From the NCBI RefSeq assembly GCF_000747155.1, contig NZ_AVCK01000022.1:62001-126000 (forward strand): a DNA stretch of 64,000 bases, read 5' to 3'. A program made the position numbers and the translations under genes. Shown one piece after another: positions 49,082 to 57,926 of this stretch; within the stretch, counting starts at the first letter, position 1, and the number at the start of each line of letters is the position of its first letter. This DNA comes from Arenimonas metalli CF5-1. GTDB taxonomy: Bacteria > Pseudomonadota > Gammaproteobacteria > Xanthomonadales > Xanthomonadaceae. The notes beneath the pieces were generated by a model that searched no databases, was not told the DNA's origin, and saw only the letters and a list, made by a program, of their open reading frames with translations.

Positions 49082-49921
49082 ATGGGCCGGGCGCTGATTC
49101 GGCTCGTCCTCGTGTTCATCGCTGCGGCGAGCGCCTCACCGGCGGCCGCGGATGATCCCGCGACGACGCGCGAACTGGATGTCGCCGGCGAGCTGCGCAG
49201 GTACCACCTGTTCGCGCCGCCCGATGCCAAGCGCGCGCCGCTGGTGATCACACTGCACGGCCACGGCCAGACCGCGAAGCAGATCGAGGCGATGTCGGGC
49301 TGGACCGCAGTGGCTGCGCGGCACGGCGCCGTGGTGGCCTACCCGCTGTCCCGCGGCGAGCGCTGGCGCATCTTCGGACCACGCAGCCCCGACGTGGAAT
49401 TCCTGGTCGCGTTGATCGACCAGCTGGCGGCCGACGGGCGGGTCGATCCCGCGCGCGTTTTCGTCAATGGCTACTCGGGCGGCGCGCAAATGAGCTGGCG
49501 CTTCGCCTGCCAGGAACCAACGCGCGTGGTCGCGGCCGGCTTCGTGGCCGGCGCCGCACCCGACGGCTGCGGCCTGGGCGACAAGCCGCCGGTGATCCTG
49601 TTCCATGGCGAACGCGATTCCTCGCTGCCGTTCATGGATGGCCAGCGCACGCTGGATATCCCGGCGCTGGGCCAGGCCTGGGCGGCGCGCGAAGGCTGCC
49701 AGCCGACCGCCACGATCGAGGTCATGACGGACCCGAAGCTACGCGCCGAGGGCGTGCGCCGGCACCACTGGGCCTGCGATGCCGACGCACCGGTTCTGCT
49801 GTACAGCTTCCGCCGGGGCGAACACGACTGGCCCGGACACGTGCGCAGCCACGGCAGTCGGTCGGTGGATGCGACGGCGGTGATGTGGGAGTTCTTCCAG
49901 GCGCACGCGCCGGCGCGCTGA
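49082..49921 (+). CDS. secreted alpha/beta hydrolase (PHB depolymerase/LpqC-like)
   Basis: A 279-residue protein with a signal peptide (about 1-24) and an esterase/PHB-depolymerase fold. LVITLHGHGQTAKQIE gives the oxyanion region, GYSGGAQ the nucleophile (Ser132), a downstream ILFHGERDSSLPF the acid and GEHDWPG the catalytic His. The family hydrolyses short esters or polyhydroxybutyrate oligomers. It starts 3 bases after the PhnB-like stop and converges with the serine hydrolase gene. Confidence 0.87.
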   Translation: MGRALIRLVLVFIAAASASPAAADDPATTRELDVAGELRRYHLFAPPDAKRAPLVITLHGHGQTAKQIEAMSGWTAVAARHGAVVAYPLSRGERWRIFGPRSPDVEFLVALIDQLAADGRVDPARVFVNGYSGGAQMSWRFACQEPTRVVAAGFVAGAAPDGCGLGDKPPVILFHGERDSSLPFMDGQRTLDIPALGQAWAAREGCQPTATIEVMTDPKLRAEGVRRHHWACDADAPVLLYSFRRGEHDWPGHVRSHGSRSVDATAVMWEFFQAHAPAR

Positions 49922-49933
49922 GCGCGCACGCCG

Positions 49934-51394
49934 TCAGGGAACCGGCATGCGCTCGTGCAGGTAGGAGTAAACCAGGCCCGCGGCGGGGGGATCGAAGTTG
50001 CTCAGCACCACGATGGTGACGTCGAGCTGCGGATAAACGCGCAGGTGCGCGTTCATGCCCGGCGCCATGCCGCCGTGGCCGTAGCTCGCCAGCGCGCCCT
50101 CGCCCACGACTTCGAAACCGAGGCCCTGCCAGCCGCTCTGCAGGCGCGTCGCTTCGGCCGCCATCGCCGGCGACAGCAGCTTGCCGGCCTGCAGTGCCTG
50201 CACGAAGCGGTGCAGGTCGCGCACCGTGGCATAGCCGCCGCCCGCCGGCGAGCCGCGGAACGGCAGCGTGTCGCCGTTCGGCACCCAGGCCTGGCCCTGC
50301 CGCAGGTAGCCGACGGCGCGGCCCTCGACCGGCGTGGTTTCCGGCAGCGAGCCGGTGCGGGCCATGCCGGCGACGTCGAGGATGTGTTGCTGCACGTAGG
50401 CGTAGTAGTCCTGCCCGCTGGCGCGTTCGACCAGCGCGCCCAGCACCATGAAGCCCAGCGAGGAATATTCGGTCTGGCTGCCGGGCTCGAAGGCCAGCGC
50501 CTGGCCCGCGTACTGCGCGAGGTAGTCCGAGGGCGTGCGCATCGCGTCACGCCTGGCGATGAATTCGGCCGGCGTCTTGAACTCCGGCGACTCGCCGAAG
50601 CCGATCTCGCCCACGCCGGCGCGATGCGTCAGCAGGTGGCGGATCGTGACCTTCGCCGCGGCCTCCGGGTTCGGATAGTCCGGAAGGTACTCGCCGATCG
50701 GCGTGTCCAGCGCGAGCTTGCCGGCCTCGACCAGCTGCAGCACCGCCACCGCCGTCACGATCTTGTTCATCGAGCCGAGGCGGAAGCGCGTGTCGACGGT
50801 GTTCGGCGTGCCCTGCGCGCGGTCGGCCAGGCCCCAGGCCTGCTCCAGCAGGATCTTGTCGCCGCGCGCCACGAGCACGGCGCCGCTGAAGCGGTCCTGC
50901 TTCGCCAGCGCGTCCGCGCGCGCCACCACGGCGGCGATCGCGGCCGCTTCGTCGAGGCGCGGCGTGGGCAGGTACTCGACGTCCAGCGAGGTGATGCGGT
51001 GCGGCGCGCCGGGCTCGACGGTCAGGTCGAAGCGCAGGCGGCTGTCGGGCAGCTCGACTTCCTGCAGCGTGGCCGACAGCTGGTCCGGCGACGCGGACTC
51101 CAGCGCCACCAGGGTGAAGCCGCCCGTCTCGGCGCGCTGCTGCAGCACGTCCTCGACCGGGGTTTCGCGCGCGTAGGTGCGCTGGAACTCGGCGATGCGC
51201 GCCGCGTCGGCGGCGTTGAACGAGGTGAACCACTGGTCGAAGACCTGGCCCGCGGGAGTGTCGGGAATCGGTGGCTGGGCCGTGGCCAGAATCGGCATCA
51301 GCGCCATAGCCGCCACCATTACAAGGGCCAGGAAAGGCTGGCGGATCATCGTCGTGAACCGGCCGGCGGACGCCTGCGTGATCATGTCAGTCAT
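49934..51394 (-). CDS. secreted beta-lactamase-family serine hydrolase
   Basis: A 486-residue protein with a hydrophobic export signal (about 17-40, IRQPFLALVMVAAMALMPIL), a small NTF2-like or linker region, and a class C beta-lactamase-like domain. The SxxK motif is S208-M-N-K211, the second motif region is TEYSSLGF, and GHGGMAPG stands where the KTG equivalent occurs, so catalysis is plausible. Its substrate is likely a peptide or ester rather than a beta-lactam. The ATG at 51394 overlaps the fic stop by 4 bases; a later ATG at 51349 would begin just before the signal. Confidence 0.88.
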   Translation of the reverse strand: MTDMITQASAGRFTTMIRQPFLALVMVAAMALMPILATAQPPIPDTPAGQVFDQWFTSFNAADAARIAEFQRTYARETPVEDVLQQRAETGGFTLVALESASPDQLSATLQEVELPDSRLRFDLTVEPGAPHRITSLDVEYLPTPRLDEAAAIAAVVARADALAKQDRFSGAVLVARGDKILLEQAWGLADRAQGTPNTVDTRFRLGSMNKIVTAVAVLQLVEAGKLALDTPIGEYLPDYPNPEAAAKVTIRHLLTHRAGVGEIGFGESPEFKTPAEFIARRDAMRTPSDYLAQYAGQALAFEPGSQTEYSSLGFMVLGALVERASGQDYYAYVQQHILDVAGMARTGSLPETTPVEGRAVGYLRQGQAWVPNGDTLPFRGSPAGGGYATVRDLHRFVQALQAGKLLSPAMAAEATRLQSGWQGLGFEVVGEGALASYGHGGMAPGMNAHLRVYPQLDVTIVVLSNFDPPAAGLVYSYLHERMPVP

Positions 51395-52455
51395 TCATCC
51401 ACCTGGACCAGTAGCTCATAGAGTGGCTGGTTTATGTAGAAGTTGCTGCGGCCAATCTTCCGCTTCCGCAGGAACCCTCCCGCCACCAGTGCATTGAGGT
51501 ATTTGGTGGCCGTAAGCCTCGACACCTTCAGGTCCCGCTGCACGAACTCGATCTTGGTATAGGGGTGGCTGAAGAGGTTGTTGATCAGGTCCTGGCTGTA
51601 GAACTTGTAGGAGGCACGAATTCGTTGCTTGGTATCAAGCAGCAACCCGCGAATGGCGGAGATGGTACTCACGGTCTCCTTCGCCGTCCGCTCGATGGCC
51701 GTAAGCATGTACAGCGTCCAATCCTCCCACGCGTCCTTGTCCCGGACATCCTGCAACAGTCGGTAGTAGTCCGGCTTGGTGCGCACGATGTGCCGACTCA
51801 GGTAAAGCACCGGGATATCCAGCAAACCTTCCTTCACCAGGTAGAGCACGTTGAGGATGCGACCCGTCCTGCCATTGCCGTCGTAGAAAGGGTGGATGCT
51901 CTCGAACTGATGGTGGATCAGAGCCATCTTGATCAGCGGGTCCACGTCGAACGGCGGCTGGTCATGGATGAACTTCTCCAGCCCACCCATCAGGTCGCGG
52001 ACCTGGTTCGCATCCTGGGGTGGCGTGTACACGACTTTCCCGACGCCGTCCTTGAGCGTGGTTCCGGGCAGCTTGCGCAAGCCCGCCTGGCTGCATTCGA
52101 GCTCGGCCTGGATGGCAAGGATGGTATTGAGCGTCAGGAGGCCATGATCGCGCACCTGCTGGAAGCCGACGCGAAGCGCCTGCCGATAGCGAAGCACCTC
52201 CTTGCTGGCGATGCTGGTGCCGGATTCTCCCGAGTCGTCGTCCCGATACAGTTCGTCGTGGGTGGTGACGATGTTCTCGATGGCCGAGCTGTCCTTCGCT
52301 TCCTGAAGCGTCAGCGTGTTGATCAGGATGGCCTGGTTGGGAATGCTCGCCGCAACGCCCTTCAGTTCGGCGAGGTTGCGGCTGGCGGACGCCAGGCGCT
52401 TGAGGATGGCGGGGGTGTCGAACCGGGCGGGATCGAGGGCAGACAGTGGCTGCAT
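51391..52455 (-). CDS. class II Fic-family AMP transferase with winged helix
   Basis: A 354-residue Fic-domain protein. The catalytic loop is HPFYDGNGRTGR at His188-Arg199, complete for nucleotide transfer. The inhibitory helix motif S56-S-A-I-E60-N precedes the core, so it is a class II Fic whose Glu60 should block ATP binding until relieved. The C-terminal 70 residues (FVQRDLKVSRLTATKYLNALVAGGFLRKRKIGR) form a winged helix-turn-helix. Such proteins AMPylate cellular targets and may regulate themselves. An A/T-rich dyad lies upstream at 52475-52505. The gene's codon use is less GC-rich than its neighbours, which hints at acquisition. Confidence 0.93.
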   Translation of the reverse strand: MQPLSALDPARFDTPAILKRLASASRNLAELKGVAASIPNQAILINTLTLQEAKDSSAIENIVTTHDELYRDDDSGESGTSIASKEVLRYRQALRVGFQQVRDHGLLTLNTILAIQAELECSQAGLRKLPGTTLKDGVGKVVYTPPQDANQVRDLMGGLEKFIHDQPPFDVDPLIKMALIHHQFESIHPFYDGNGRTGRILNVLYLVKEGLLDIPVLYLSRHIVRTKPDYYRLLQDVRDKDAWEDWTLYMLTAIERTAKETVSTISAIRGLLLDTKQRIRASYKFYSQDLINNLFSHPYTKIEFVQRDLKVSRLTATKYLNALVAGGFLRKRKIGRSNFYINQPLYELLVQVDE

Positions 52456-52474
52456 GACGCGACACTCCGCGCTA

Positions 52475-52505
52475 CGTGTATAGATATTGCGATTCTATAT
52501 ACACG
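52475..52505. promoter_or_regulatory. nested dyad in the fic promoter
   Basis: CGTGTATA (52475-52482) and TATACACG (52498-52505) form 8-base arms, with an inner TATAGA/TCTATA pair (52479-52484 and 52494-52499). The segment is AT-rich in a GC-rich genome and contains a -10-like TATAGAAT on the minus strand, 20-50 bases upstream of the fic ATG. It could be an operator for the Fic winged helix or another repressor. Confidence 0.55.
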
Positions 52506-52570
52506 TTTTGGCGGCGTGTCTAGATTTTTGTCAATTCTCGGCGGGAGAAGACCCGGTACGCGCCTGTACG

Positions 52571-52596
52571 AAAAAGCCCGCCGGAGGGCGGGCTTT
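52571..52596 (-). terminator. intrinsic terminator of oleA
   Basis: A perfect 10-base stem (52573-52582 and 52587-52596, AAAGCCCGCC/GGCGGGCTTT) with a 4-base loop. On the minus strand it ends in TTTTT, 64 bases after the oleA stop. Confidence 0.9.
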
Positions 52597-52624
52597 CATG
52601 GCGAGGTTGCTCCCCTCTCCCCGG

Positions 52625-52645
52625 CCCTCTCCCGGAGGGAGAGGG
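52625..52645. repeat. short inverted repeat between fic and oleA
   Basis: CCCTCTCCC-GGA-GGGAGAGGG is a perfect 9-base dyad between the oleA stop and its terminator. Sequences of this type are common as repeats in proteobacterial genomes. Confidence 0.6.
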
Positions 52646-52659
52646 AGTGGATCAGGGGG

Positions 52660-53676
52660 TTACCAGACGACTTCGGCCATCGAGCAGTTCAGGCCGGAGC
52701 CGATGCCCAGCAGCGCGACGCGGTCGCCCTTCTTCAGGCGGCCCATCTCGCGCAGCTTGCTCAGCACGATCGGCACCGAGGCCGGGCCGATGTTGCCGTG
52801 CTCGTTGAAGATGGTGAGCACCTTCTTCGGGTCGATGCCGAAGGCCTTGATGAAGGCCTGGGTGTGCACCTGGCTGACCTGGTGGATCACGAACTCGTCG
52901 AGTTCATCCACCACCCAGCCCAGCGCCTGGCGCGCGGCGCCGAAGGTGGCGGTGGCCAGCTTCAGGCCTTCGATCAGCAGCATGCGGGTGTCGGTGACCA
53001 TGCGGTCGAGGTTGCCGCGGCACAGGGTATTCCACTGCGTGGCGGCCTTGGTGACGCCGCCGCGGTACTTCGGCGCGTCGGGGGTGAGCTCGGCGCGCGA
53101 GAGCACCATGGCGGCGGCGCCGCAGCCCAGGGTCAGCGTGGCGAGTTCGTTGCGGAACTGCTCCTCGGTGACGTCGGGCGCGCTCAGGCGCTCGATGGTC
53201 TTCTTGTAGGCGAGGTTGGCGGTTTCACCGTCGACGACCAGGGCGTACTCGATCTCGCCGCGCTCGATCATGCGGCTGGCGATGTCCATGCCGTTGAGGA
53301 AGGCGAGGCAGGCGTTGGCGACGTCGAAGTTCTGGCAGTTCTCGCCCAGGCCCAGGTTGCCCGAGACGATGGACGCGGTGGACGGCTCGAGGAAGTCGCG
53401 GCTGACCGAGGTGTTCACCAGCAGGCCGATCTTCTCGCGCGGCACGCCGGCGTCGGCCAGGGCCTTCTCGGCGGCCAGGGTGGCGGCGTCGGAGGCCTGG
53501 GTCTCGTCGTCCCACAGGCGGCGGGCGAAGATGCCGGCGATGTCCTGCAGCACGTCGGTCTTGATGCCCAGCCGGTCCATCGTGGGCTGGAGCTTGGCAT
53601 TGAGGTCGGCGGAGCTCAGGCGATGCGGGGCATCGATGTGGGCGAGGCCGGCGATGGAGACGTGCTGGAACAGCAT
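52660..53676 (-). CDS. oleA: OleA-like acyl-CoA condensing enzyme
   Basis: A 338-residue thiolase-superfamily protein (FabH-like). The nucleophile Cys123 is in NACLAFLNGM, and the His and Asn in VIHQVSQVHT and NEHGNIGPAS complete the active site. OleA joins two fatty acyl-CoAs head to head to give a beta-keto acid, the first step of long-chain olefin synthesis. The length and start match the known Xanthomonas enzyme. Unlike usual oleABCD clusters, it stands about 12 kb from oleBCD, with its own terminator downstream. FabH remains an alternative, but NACLAFLNGMDIA is typical of OleA. Confidence 0.9.
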   Translation of the reverse strand: MLFQHVSIAGLAHIDAPHRLSSADLNAKLQPTMDRLGIKTDVLQDIAGIFARRLWDDETQASDAATLAAEKALADAGVPREKIGLLVNTSVSRDFLEPSTASIVSGNLGLGENCQNFDVANACLAFLNGMDIASRMIERGEIEYALVVDGETANLAYKKTIERLSAPDVTEEQFRNELATLTLGCGAAAMVLSRAELTPDAPKYRGGVTKAATQWNTLCRGNLDRMVTDTRMLLIEGLKLATATFGAARQALGWVVDELDEFVIHQVSQVHTQAFIKAFGIDPKKVLTIFNEHGNIGPASVPIVLSKLREMGRLKKGDRVALLGIGSGLNCSMAEVVW

Positions 53677-53776
53677 GGGCAGGATTCGCCTTGAGGGAAA
53701 CCCGTCAAAGTTACCTGTTTACAACCGTCCTCTCAACTTCCGCGGGCCCGGGGCGTGAAGAACCGGGACCGGTGCC

Positions 53777-54169
53777 TCAGTCGGCGATCGGGTAGGTTTC
53801 GGCCTCGCCCTCGGCCGCCGGGCGGGCCGCCGGGGCCCGGGTGCCCAGGCTGGCATTGCCGCAGCTGAAGGCCAGGAAGCGCTGTTCGCCGTCCACCGGC
53901 TGGCTCTTGGGCTGCACCGTGTCGGCGCCCAGGCTGGGGGCTTCGTTGCGGGCCAGGGTCTCGAGCTCGTCGCGGACCTTGAGGTCGTTGCGGTCGTACG
54001 GGCCCAGGCGGTTCTTCACCGAGACCGACACCTCGCCCCGCTTGGCGCAGGCCGAGAGGTCCTGGTCGGCGCGGGCGACGCGCACTTCCTTGGCGCCGGG
54101 CGCCATCTTCACCCAGGTGCAGGCGGAGGCGAGGGGGATCAGCAGCAGGACCAGGGCAAGCTTGCGCAC
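53777..54169 (-). CDS. DUF4156-like lipoprotein
   Basis: A 130-residue lipoprotein. The signal peptide ends at a lipobox LASAC, after RKLALVLLLIPLASAC. The body (KRGEVSVSVKNRLGPYDRNDLKVRDELETLARNEAPSLGADTV) matches the DUF4156 family; function unknown. The start is GTG at 54169, chosen because GGAGAG lies 5 bases upstream and it begins the signal peptide. The tail is Ala/Glu rich. It lies 71 bases downstream of the M16 protease stop region's opposite end and is on the same strand. Confidence 0.82.
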   Translation of the reverse strand: MRKLALVLLLIPLASACTWVKMAPGAKEVRVARADQDLSACAKRGEVSVSVKNRLGPYDRNDLKVRDELETLARNEAPSLGADTVQPKSQPVDGEQRFLAFSCGNASLGTRAPAARPAAEGEAETYPIAD

Positions 54170-54240
54170 GTCGTCTCTCCAAAAGAACACGGGCGGGATT
54201 GTCGCCCCGCCCGTGCTGAACCGGCAATGAGTTTGCCGGC

Positions 54241-57111
54241 TTACTTGGCGGCGGCCACCGGCTTGCCGTCGGCATCCACCACCTGCACCTCGCCGAGGTC
54301 CAGCGCGCGCACGCCGGCCTCGATCTTGGACAGGTCGCCCACGATCACCCAGGTCAGGGCCTCGGGCTGGATCGCCTTGGCGGCCTGCTGCACCACGGCC
54401 GGCGTCAGGGCCTCGATCTCGGCGCGGCGACGGACCACGTAGTCGTCCGGGCGCTGGTAGCGGACGATGCCGCCGATGGCGCCGAGCACGGCGTTGGCGG
54501 TCTCGTACGAGCCCGGCAGGCTGCGGATCTCGGTGGCCTGGATCTTGGCCACCTCGGCCGCGGCCGCCGGCACCTGGCCGGTGGTGTATTCGGTGATCTC
54601 GCGCTTGAGCTCGGCGATCGACTCGCTGGTCTTGTCGATCTGCACCGCGGCGAAGGCGATCCACGGGCGCTGGCCGAGCGCGGCCTGCACGAAGCTGTAG
54701 GAGCCGTAGGCCCAGCCCTTGTCCTCGCGCAGGTTCATGTTCAGGCGCGAGCTGAACTCGCCGCCCAGCACCGCGTTGGCGATCTCGAGCTCGGTGGCCT
54801 GGTCGTCGCGGGTGGAGGGCACCAGCTGGCCGACGTAGACGTTGGCCTGGATGGCGCCCGGCTGGTCGACCAGGAACACGCGCGGCTTGGCCGGCAGGGC
54901 CACCGACGGGATCGCGGCCTGCGCCGCGGCCTCGCCCTCGCCCTTCCAGCTGCCCAGGTGCTTCTCGAGCACCGGGGTGATCTCGGCGAGCGTGGTGTCG
55001 CCAACGATGACCAGGGTGGCGCCTTCCGGGCGCACCCAGCGCTGGTGGAAGGCCACCAGGTCGTCGCGGGTCAGCGAAGCGATCGAGGCCTCGGTGCCGG
55101 AGCCGCTGAAGGGGATCGCGTACGGATGGTTCTCGCCGTACATCAGCGGCGGCAGCAGGCGCAACGCGGCCGCGTTCGGGCGGGCCTTCTCCTGCTTGAT
55201 GCCGGCGATCCAGCTCTGGCGGACGCGCTCGATTTCCTTCTGGTCGAAGCGCGGCTCGCGCAGCATGGTGGCGAACAGGGCGACGGACTCGTCGAGGTTC
55301 TCCTTCAGCGCCGACAGGTAGGCGCTGCCGCCGTCGAGGTTGGCGGAGGAGCCAAGGTTCGCGCCCAGGGCTTCGGCGCGGTCGCCGAAGGTGAGGGCGT
55401 CGTACTCGCCGGCGCCTTCGTCGAGCATGCCCATCGTGAAGCTGGAGGTGCCGAGCTTGCCGCCCAGGTCGGCCGCGTAGCCGCCGTTGAGCTGCAGGTT
55501 CATCTGCACGACCGGCAGGCCCGGGCGCTCGGCCAGGATCACCTTCATGCCGTTGCTGAGCTCGGCGCGCTGCAGGGCCGGGAAGGCCAGCGACGGGAAG
55601 GTCTCGGTGACCGGCACGCCCTTGCTGCGGTCCACGCCGGTTTCAACGACCGTGTACTTCGGGTCGGCGGCGGGCACGGCGGTGGCGGCCGGCGGGGTCA
55701 CGCTCGGCTCTTCGACGGTCGGCACGCGCTCGCCCGGGGTGACGACGATGGTGTGGTCGCCCTTCGACAGCCAGCGGCGGCCGGTGGTGAGCAGGTCCTT
55801 CGCGGTCGCGGTCTCGAGCGTGCGGAGGCTGTCGCGGAAGCAGCCCGGGTCGCCGGCGAAGACGGCGCATTCGGCAAGCGCGTCGGCCTTGCCGCCGAAG
55901 CCGCCGATGCGCTCGATGCCGCGCACGAAGCCGGCCTTGTAAACGGTGCGGGCCTGCTCGAGCTCGGCGGCGGTCGGGCCGTCGGCCAGGATCTTCGCCA
56001 GCTCTTCGTCCAGCGCCTTCTCGACGGCGGCGACATCCACGCCCTGCTTCACGTCGACCTGGATGAAGAACAGGCCGCCCAGCAGGTTCGGCCACGCGGC
56101 GGCGGACACGTTGTCGGCCAGCTTGTCCTCGAACACCAGGCGCTTGTCGAGGCGCGAGCTGCGCGAGCCGCCCAGCACCTGGGCCAGCAGCTGCAGGTGC
56201 TCGACGTCGGCCTTGCCGTACTCGGCGGTGTTCCAGGCGCGGTAGATGCGGGCCTGCGGCACCTTGTCGGTGAAGGTGTCGCGGGTGGAGGTGGTGCGCG
56301 GCGCCGGGTCGACCTTCGGCTGGGCCATGGTCGGGCCCGCCGGGATGTCGCCGAAGTACTTCATCGCCTTCTCGCGGGCGGTGGCGACGTCGATGTCGCC
56401 GGCCAGCACCAGCACAGCGTTGTTCGGGCCGTACCAGGTCTTGAAGAAGCGCTGCACGTCATCGAGCGAGGCGGCGCTGAGGTCGGACATCGAGCCGATG
56501 GTGGTCCAGCTGTACGGGTGGCCCTTCGGGTAGCTGGCCTTGAGCAGGCGCTCGAAGACCTGGCCGTAGGGCTGGTTTTCGCCCTGGCGCTTTTCGTTCT
56601 GGACGACGCCGCGCTGCTCGTCGAGCAGCTCCTGCGTCACCGCGCCGAGGAAGTGGCCCATGCGGTCCGACTCCATCCACAGCGCCATGTCGAGCGCGGT
56701 GGTGGGTACGTTCTGGAAGTAGTTGGTGCGGTCGGAGTTGGTGGTGCCGTTCTGGTCGGTGGCGCCGACCAGTTCGAACGGCTCGAAGAACTCGCCCTGG
56801 TAGTTCTCGCTGCCCTGGAACATCAGGTGCTCGAACAGGTGCGCGAAGCCGGTGCGGCCCGGCAGCTCGTTCTTGGCGCCGACGTGGTACCAGAGGTTGA
56901 CCGCGACGATCGGCGCCTTGCGGTCGGTGTGCACGATCACGCGCAGGCCGTTGGGCAGGGTGAACTGCTCGTAGGCGATGTCGGCGACCAGCGCGGGCTG
57001 GGCCTGTTCCTTGGCCACGACGTCCGGGGCGTACAGCGGCGAGAGACTGGCGACGGCGAGGCCGACGGCAAGGGCAAGCGCGCTGGCGCGCGGACGGCGG
57101 ATCGGGGTCAT
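54241..57111 (-). CDS. M16-family zinc protease, two-unit (pitrilysin-like), periplasmic
   Basis: A 956-residue peptidase with a signal peptide (about 1-28). The first unit carries the inverted zinc motif H91-L-F-E-H95 and the later Glu in NEKRQGE; the second unit (from about 500, LSNGMKVILAERPGLP) lacks the motif, as usual for the non-catalytic half that closes the chamber. The enzyme probably degrades small peptides in the periplasm, as in PqqL or YhjJ-like proteins. No operon partner is evident. The ATG at 57111 follows a plausible ribosome site, AGGTAG. Confidence 0.94.
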   Translation of the reverse strand: MTPIRRPRASALALAVGLAVASLSPLYAPDVVAKEQAQPALVADIAYEQFTLPNGLRVIVHTDRKAPIVAVNLWYHVGAKNELPGRTGFAHLFEHLMFQGSENYQGEFFEPFELVGATDQNGTTNSDRTNYFQNVPTTALDMALWMESDRMGHFLGAVTQELLDEQRGVVQNEKRQGENQPYGQVFERLLKASYPKGHPYSWTTIGSMSDLSAASLDDVQRFFKTWYGPNNAVLVLAGDIDVATAREKAMKYFGDIPAGPTMAQPKVDPAPRTTSTRDTFTDKVPQARIYRAWNTAEYGKADVEHLQLLAQVLGGSRSSRLDKRLVFEDKLADNVSAAAWPNLLGGLFFIQVDVKQGVDVAAVEKALDEELAKILADGPTAAELEQARTVYKAGFVRGIERIGGFGGKADALAECAVFAGDPGCFRDSLRTLETATAKDLLTTGRRWLSKGDHTIVVTPGERVPTVEEPSVTPPAATAVPAADPKYTVVETGVDRSKGVPVTETFPSLAFPALQRAELSNGMKVILAERPGLPVVQMNLQLNGGYAADLGGKLGTSSFTMGMLDEGAGEYDALTFGDRAEALGANLGSSANLDGGSAYLSALKENLDESVALFATMLREPRFDQKEIERVRQSWIAGIKQEKARPNAAALRLLPPLMYGENHPYAIPFSGSGTEASIASLTRDDLVAFHQRWVRPEGATLVIVGDTTLAEITPVLEKHLGSWKGEGEAAAQAAIPSVALPAKPRVFLVDQPGAIQANVYVGQLVPSTRDDQATELEIANAVLGGEFSSRLNMNLREDKGWAYGSYSFVQAALGQRPWIAFAAVQIDKTSESIAELKREITEYTTGQVPAAAAEVAKIQATEIRSLPGSYETANAVLGAIGGIVRYQRPDDYVVRRRAEIEALTPAVVQQAAKAIQPEALTWVIVGDLSKIEAGVRALDLGEVQVVDADGKPVAAAK

Positions 57112-57212
57112 GGGCTACCTTGTAGGCTGACTTCCGGCAAATGCCGGGGGATTCGGATGCTAGCCTGCCTTGACGGTCCTTACACTAGGCCGAAGGCCAT
57201 AGTGGCGACGGA

Positions 57213-57926
57213 ATGAGCACATCCCCTTCACAGCGCGTTGTCGTCACCGGCGCCAGCCGCGGCCTCGGCCTCGAGTTCGTGCGCCAGCTGCTGGCGCGCG
57301 GCGGGCGCGTGGTCGCGACCTGCCGGCGCCCGGCCTCGGCCGACGAGCTCGCCGCGCTGGCGAAGATGCATCCGGGGCAGCTGCAGGTGCTGGCGCTGTC
57401 GGTGGACGACGAGGCCAGCCGCCAGGCCTTCGTGCAGGCGCTGGCCGGGATGCACGACGGGCTCGAGCTGCTGGTGAACAACGCCGGCGTGCTCGAGCGC
57501 GGCGAGCGCTTCGGTGAGCTGCGCGCGGACGTGATGGCGCGCACCTTCGCCACCAATGTCACCGGGCCGATGCTGCTGGCGCAGGCGCTGGCGCCGCTGC
57601 TGGCGCGCGGCGCGCGGCCGCGCGTGCTCAACCTCGGTTCCAAGCTGGGTTCGATCGCGTCCACGGCGTCCTTCGGCACGCCCAGCTACAACATCAGCAA
57701 GGCCGCGCTGAACATGGCCGGCGTGCTGATGGCGCATGCGATGAACCCGATGGGCATCGGCGTGATCACCGCCAGCCCGGGCTGGGTGCGCACGGCGATG
57801 GGCGGCGAGGGCGCCGAGCTCTCCGCCGACGACTCGGTGCGCAGCCTGCTGACGCTGGTCGATGACGTTCCGGGCCTGCCGGCCGGTGTTTTCCTGGATC
57901 GGAATGGAGAAACGCTGCCATGGTGA
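57213..57926 (+). CDS. SDR-family oxidoreductase (C-factor-like)
   Basis: A 237-residue classical SDR. TGASRGLGLEFV binds NAD(P), NNAGVLERG is the NNAG motif, and YNISKAALNM provides the catalytic Tyr and Lys. The sequence resembles C-factor (CsgA-like) SDRs, whose substrates are poorly known. Its stop is overlapped by the next gene by 7 bases. Confidence 0.92.
   Translation: MSTSPSQRVVVTGASRGLGLEFVRQLLARGGRVVATCRRPASADELAALAKMHPGQLQVLALSVDDEASRQAFVQALAGMHDGLELLVNNAGVLERGERFGELRADVMARTFATNVTGPMLLAQALAPLLARGARPRVLNLGSKLGSIASTASFGTPSYNISKAALNMAGVLMAHAMNPMGIGVITASPGWVRTAMGGEGAELSADDSVRSLLTLVDDVPGLPAGVFLDRNGETLPW

Noticed and set aside
52625-52645. CCCTCTCCC dyad as an oleA operator
   Set aside because: It lies downstream of oleA and the motif type is a common genomic repeat, so a regulatory role is unlikely.
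54958-57216. A 752-codon open frame on the plus strand
   Set aside because: It is antisense to the M16 protease, which has its full zinc motif and two-unit layout.
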